Shown here one piece after another: positions 5,982-6,379 of a stretch of 6,379 bases of DNA (within the stretch, counting starts at the first letter, position 1; each line of letters starts with the position of its first letter). The notes below the pieces were generated by a model, which was not told where the DNA came from, searched no databases, and saw nothing but the letters and a program-made list of their open reading frames with translations. A program made the position numbers and the translations under genes. This DNA comes from Clostridiaceae bacterium (lineage in GTDB: Bacteria; Bacillota; Clostridia; Saccharofermentanales; UBA5734), in the NCBI GenBank assembly GCA_012727965.1, contig JAAYFZ010000057.1, positions 1-6,379 on the forward strand. Direction: 5' to 3'.

Positions 5982-6379
5982 TCAGAAATAGGGCAAAACA
6001 ACAGCGAAGATAGAAATATTCATAACAGCATGCAAAAGCCAGACAGGAAGCAGACTTCTATCTCTATCAGTTATATGATTTAAGGCCAGCCCTGCCAGCG
6101 TAAGCGCAGATAGAGCAAGCAATAGCAATGGCGGACTAAACCAGCTGCGGAAGGTTATCAGATGATAAGCTGCGAATAGCAGCGCCGAGATCCAGGTAGC
6201 TAACCGAAATCCGTATCTTGACTTCAAGCGTACAAGCAAAAAACCCCGGAAATATATTTCCTCCATGAATGAGTTGACGACAGAAATATAGACCAAAGAT
6301 GCAAGCACGAGTTGTCTGGAGGCATTTGTTCTGTTCTTAACTTCATCAATGATTTTAGCTACGCGGAAAAATTCATTTA
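5982..6379 (-). CDS. CPBP-family intramembrane protease, 5' end beyond the window
   Basis: The last 131 residues of a membrane protein of the CPBP (CAAX protease / bacteriocin-processing, Abi) family. All of its signature motifs are visible: E39-E40-x3-R44 (EEIYFRG), F68-x3-H72 (FAAYHL) and H116-x3-N120 (HAVMN), numbered from the first complete codon at the edge. These Glu and His residues form the active site of this glutamic-type intramembrane protease family (Rce1-like). Hydrophobic helices lie around 23-38, 58-75, 82-100 and 109-129. Bacterial members process or modulate peptides, lipoproteins or immunity factors; many are uncharacterised. The frame stays open to the right edge with no stop, so the GTG at 6308 is most likely an internal valine rather than the start, and the full protein should carry further N-terminal helices. 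It is on the same strand as the symporter, 146 bases upstream of it, with no clear terminator between them. Confidence 0.87.
   Translation of the reverse strand, partial: NEFFRVAKIIDEVKNRTNASRQLVLASLVYISVVNSFMEEIYFRGFLLVRLKSRYGFRLATWISALLFAAYHLITFRSWFSPPLLLLALSALTLAGLALNHITDRDRSLLPVWLLHAVMNISIFAVVLPYF

Noticed and set aside
5982..6308. CPBP protease as a complete 108-residue gene starting at GTG 6308
   Set aside because: The frame stays open upstream to the window edge and the family is normally much longer, so the GTG is read as an internal valine and the gene as cut by the window.
1..6379. CRISPR array, tRNA/rRNA gene, insertion sequence or prophage integration site
   Set aside because: Looked for on both strands; no repeat-spacer pattern, cloverleaf, transposase, integrase or flanking terminal repeats were seen.

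Overview
The window looks like a piece of a moderately low-GC Bacillota (Firmicutes) chromosome. The grounds are strong GGAGG-type ribosome binding sites, a TTG start read from a good Shine-Dalgarno, T-tailed hairpin terminators, and protein sequences that resemble Clostridia/Bacilli members of their families. The genus cannot be told from the sequence. No tRNA, rRNA, CRISPR array, integrase or transposase is visible.

Left part, + strand (2-3477): the 3' end of an unrecognised gene (92 residues visible) overlaps by four bases (ATGA) the start of a 928-residue protein. That protein joins a phospholipase-D-type (HKD) nuclease domain, a complete superfamily 2 DEAD/DEAH helicase motor and a C-terminal DUF3427 domain. 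Nine bases further on, from a TTG start, lies a MutT/NudG-like NUDIX hydrolase. The tight spacing and nested ribosome binding sites suggest one co-translated unit. A nuclease-helicase paired with a nucleotide pyrophosphohydrolase, on DNA that looks more AT-rich than the right half, is the most interesting part of the window: a candidate DNA-repair or anti-phage module, although no function is proven by sequence alone.

Right part, - strand (6379-3531): the 3' part of a CPBP-family intramembrane protease, a PutP-type sodium/solute (probably proline) symporter with its own likely extended -10 promoter, and a small cytoplasmic transglutaminase-like protein with an intact Cys-His-Asp triad. A perfect hairpin plus T-run ends the symporter transcript and touches the ribosome binding site of the transglutaminase gene. 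A second perfect hairpin, inside the last codons of the NUDIX gene, ends the transglutaminase transcript and may stop transcription from both converging sides.

The two halves are convergent and probably functionally unrelated: a possible accessory nucleic-acid-processing operon on the left, and housekeeping membrane and cytoplasmic genes on the right. No intergenic stretch exceeds 150 bases.
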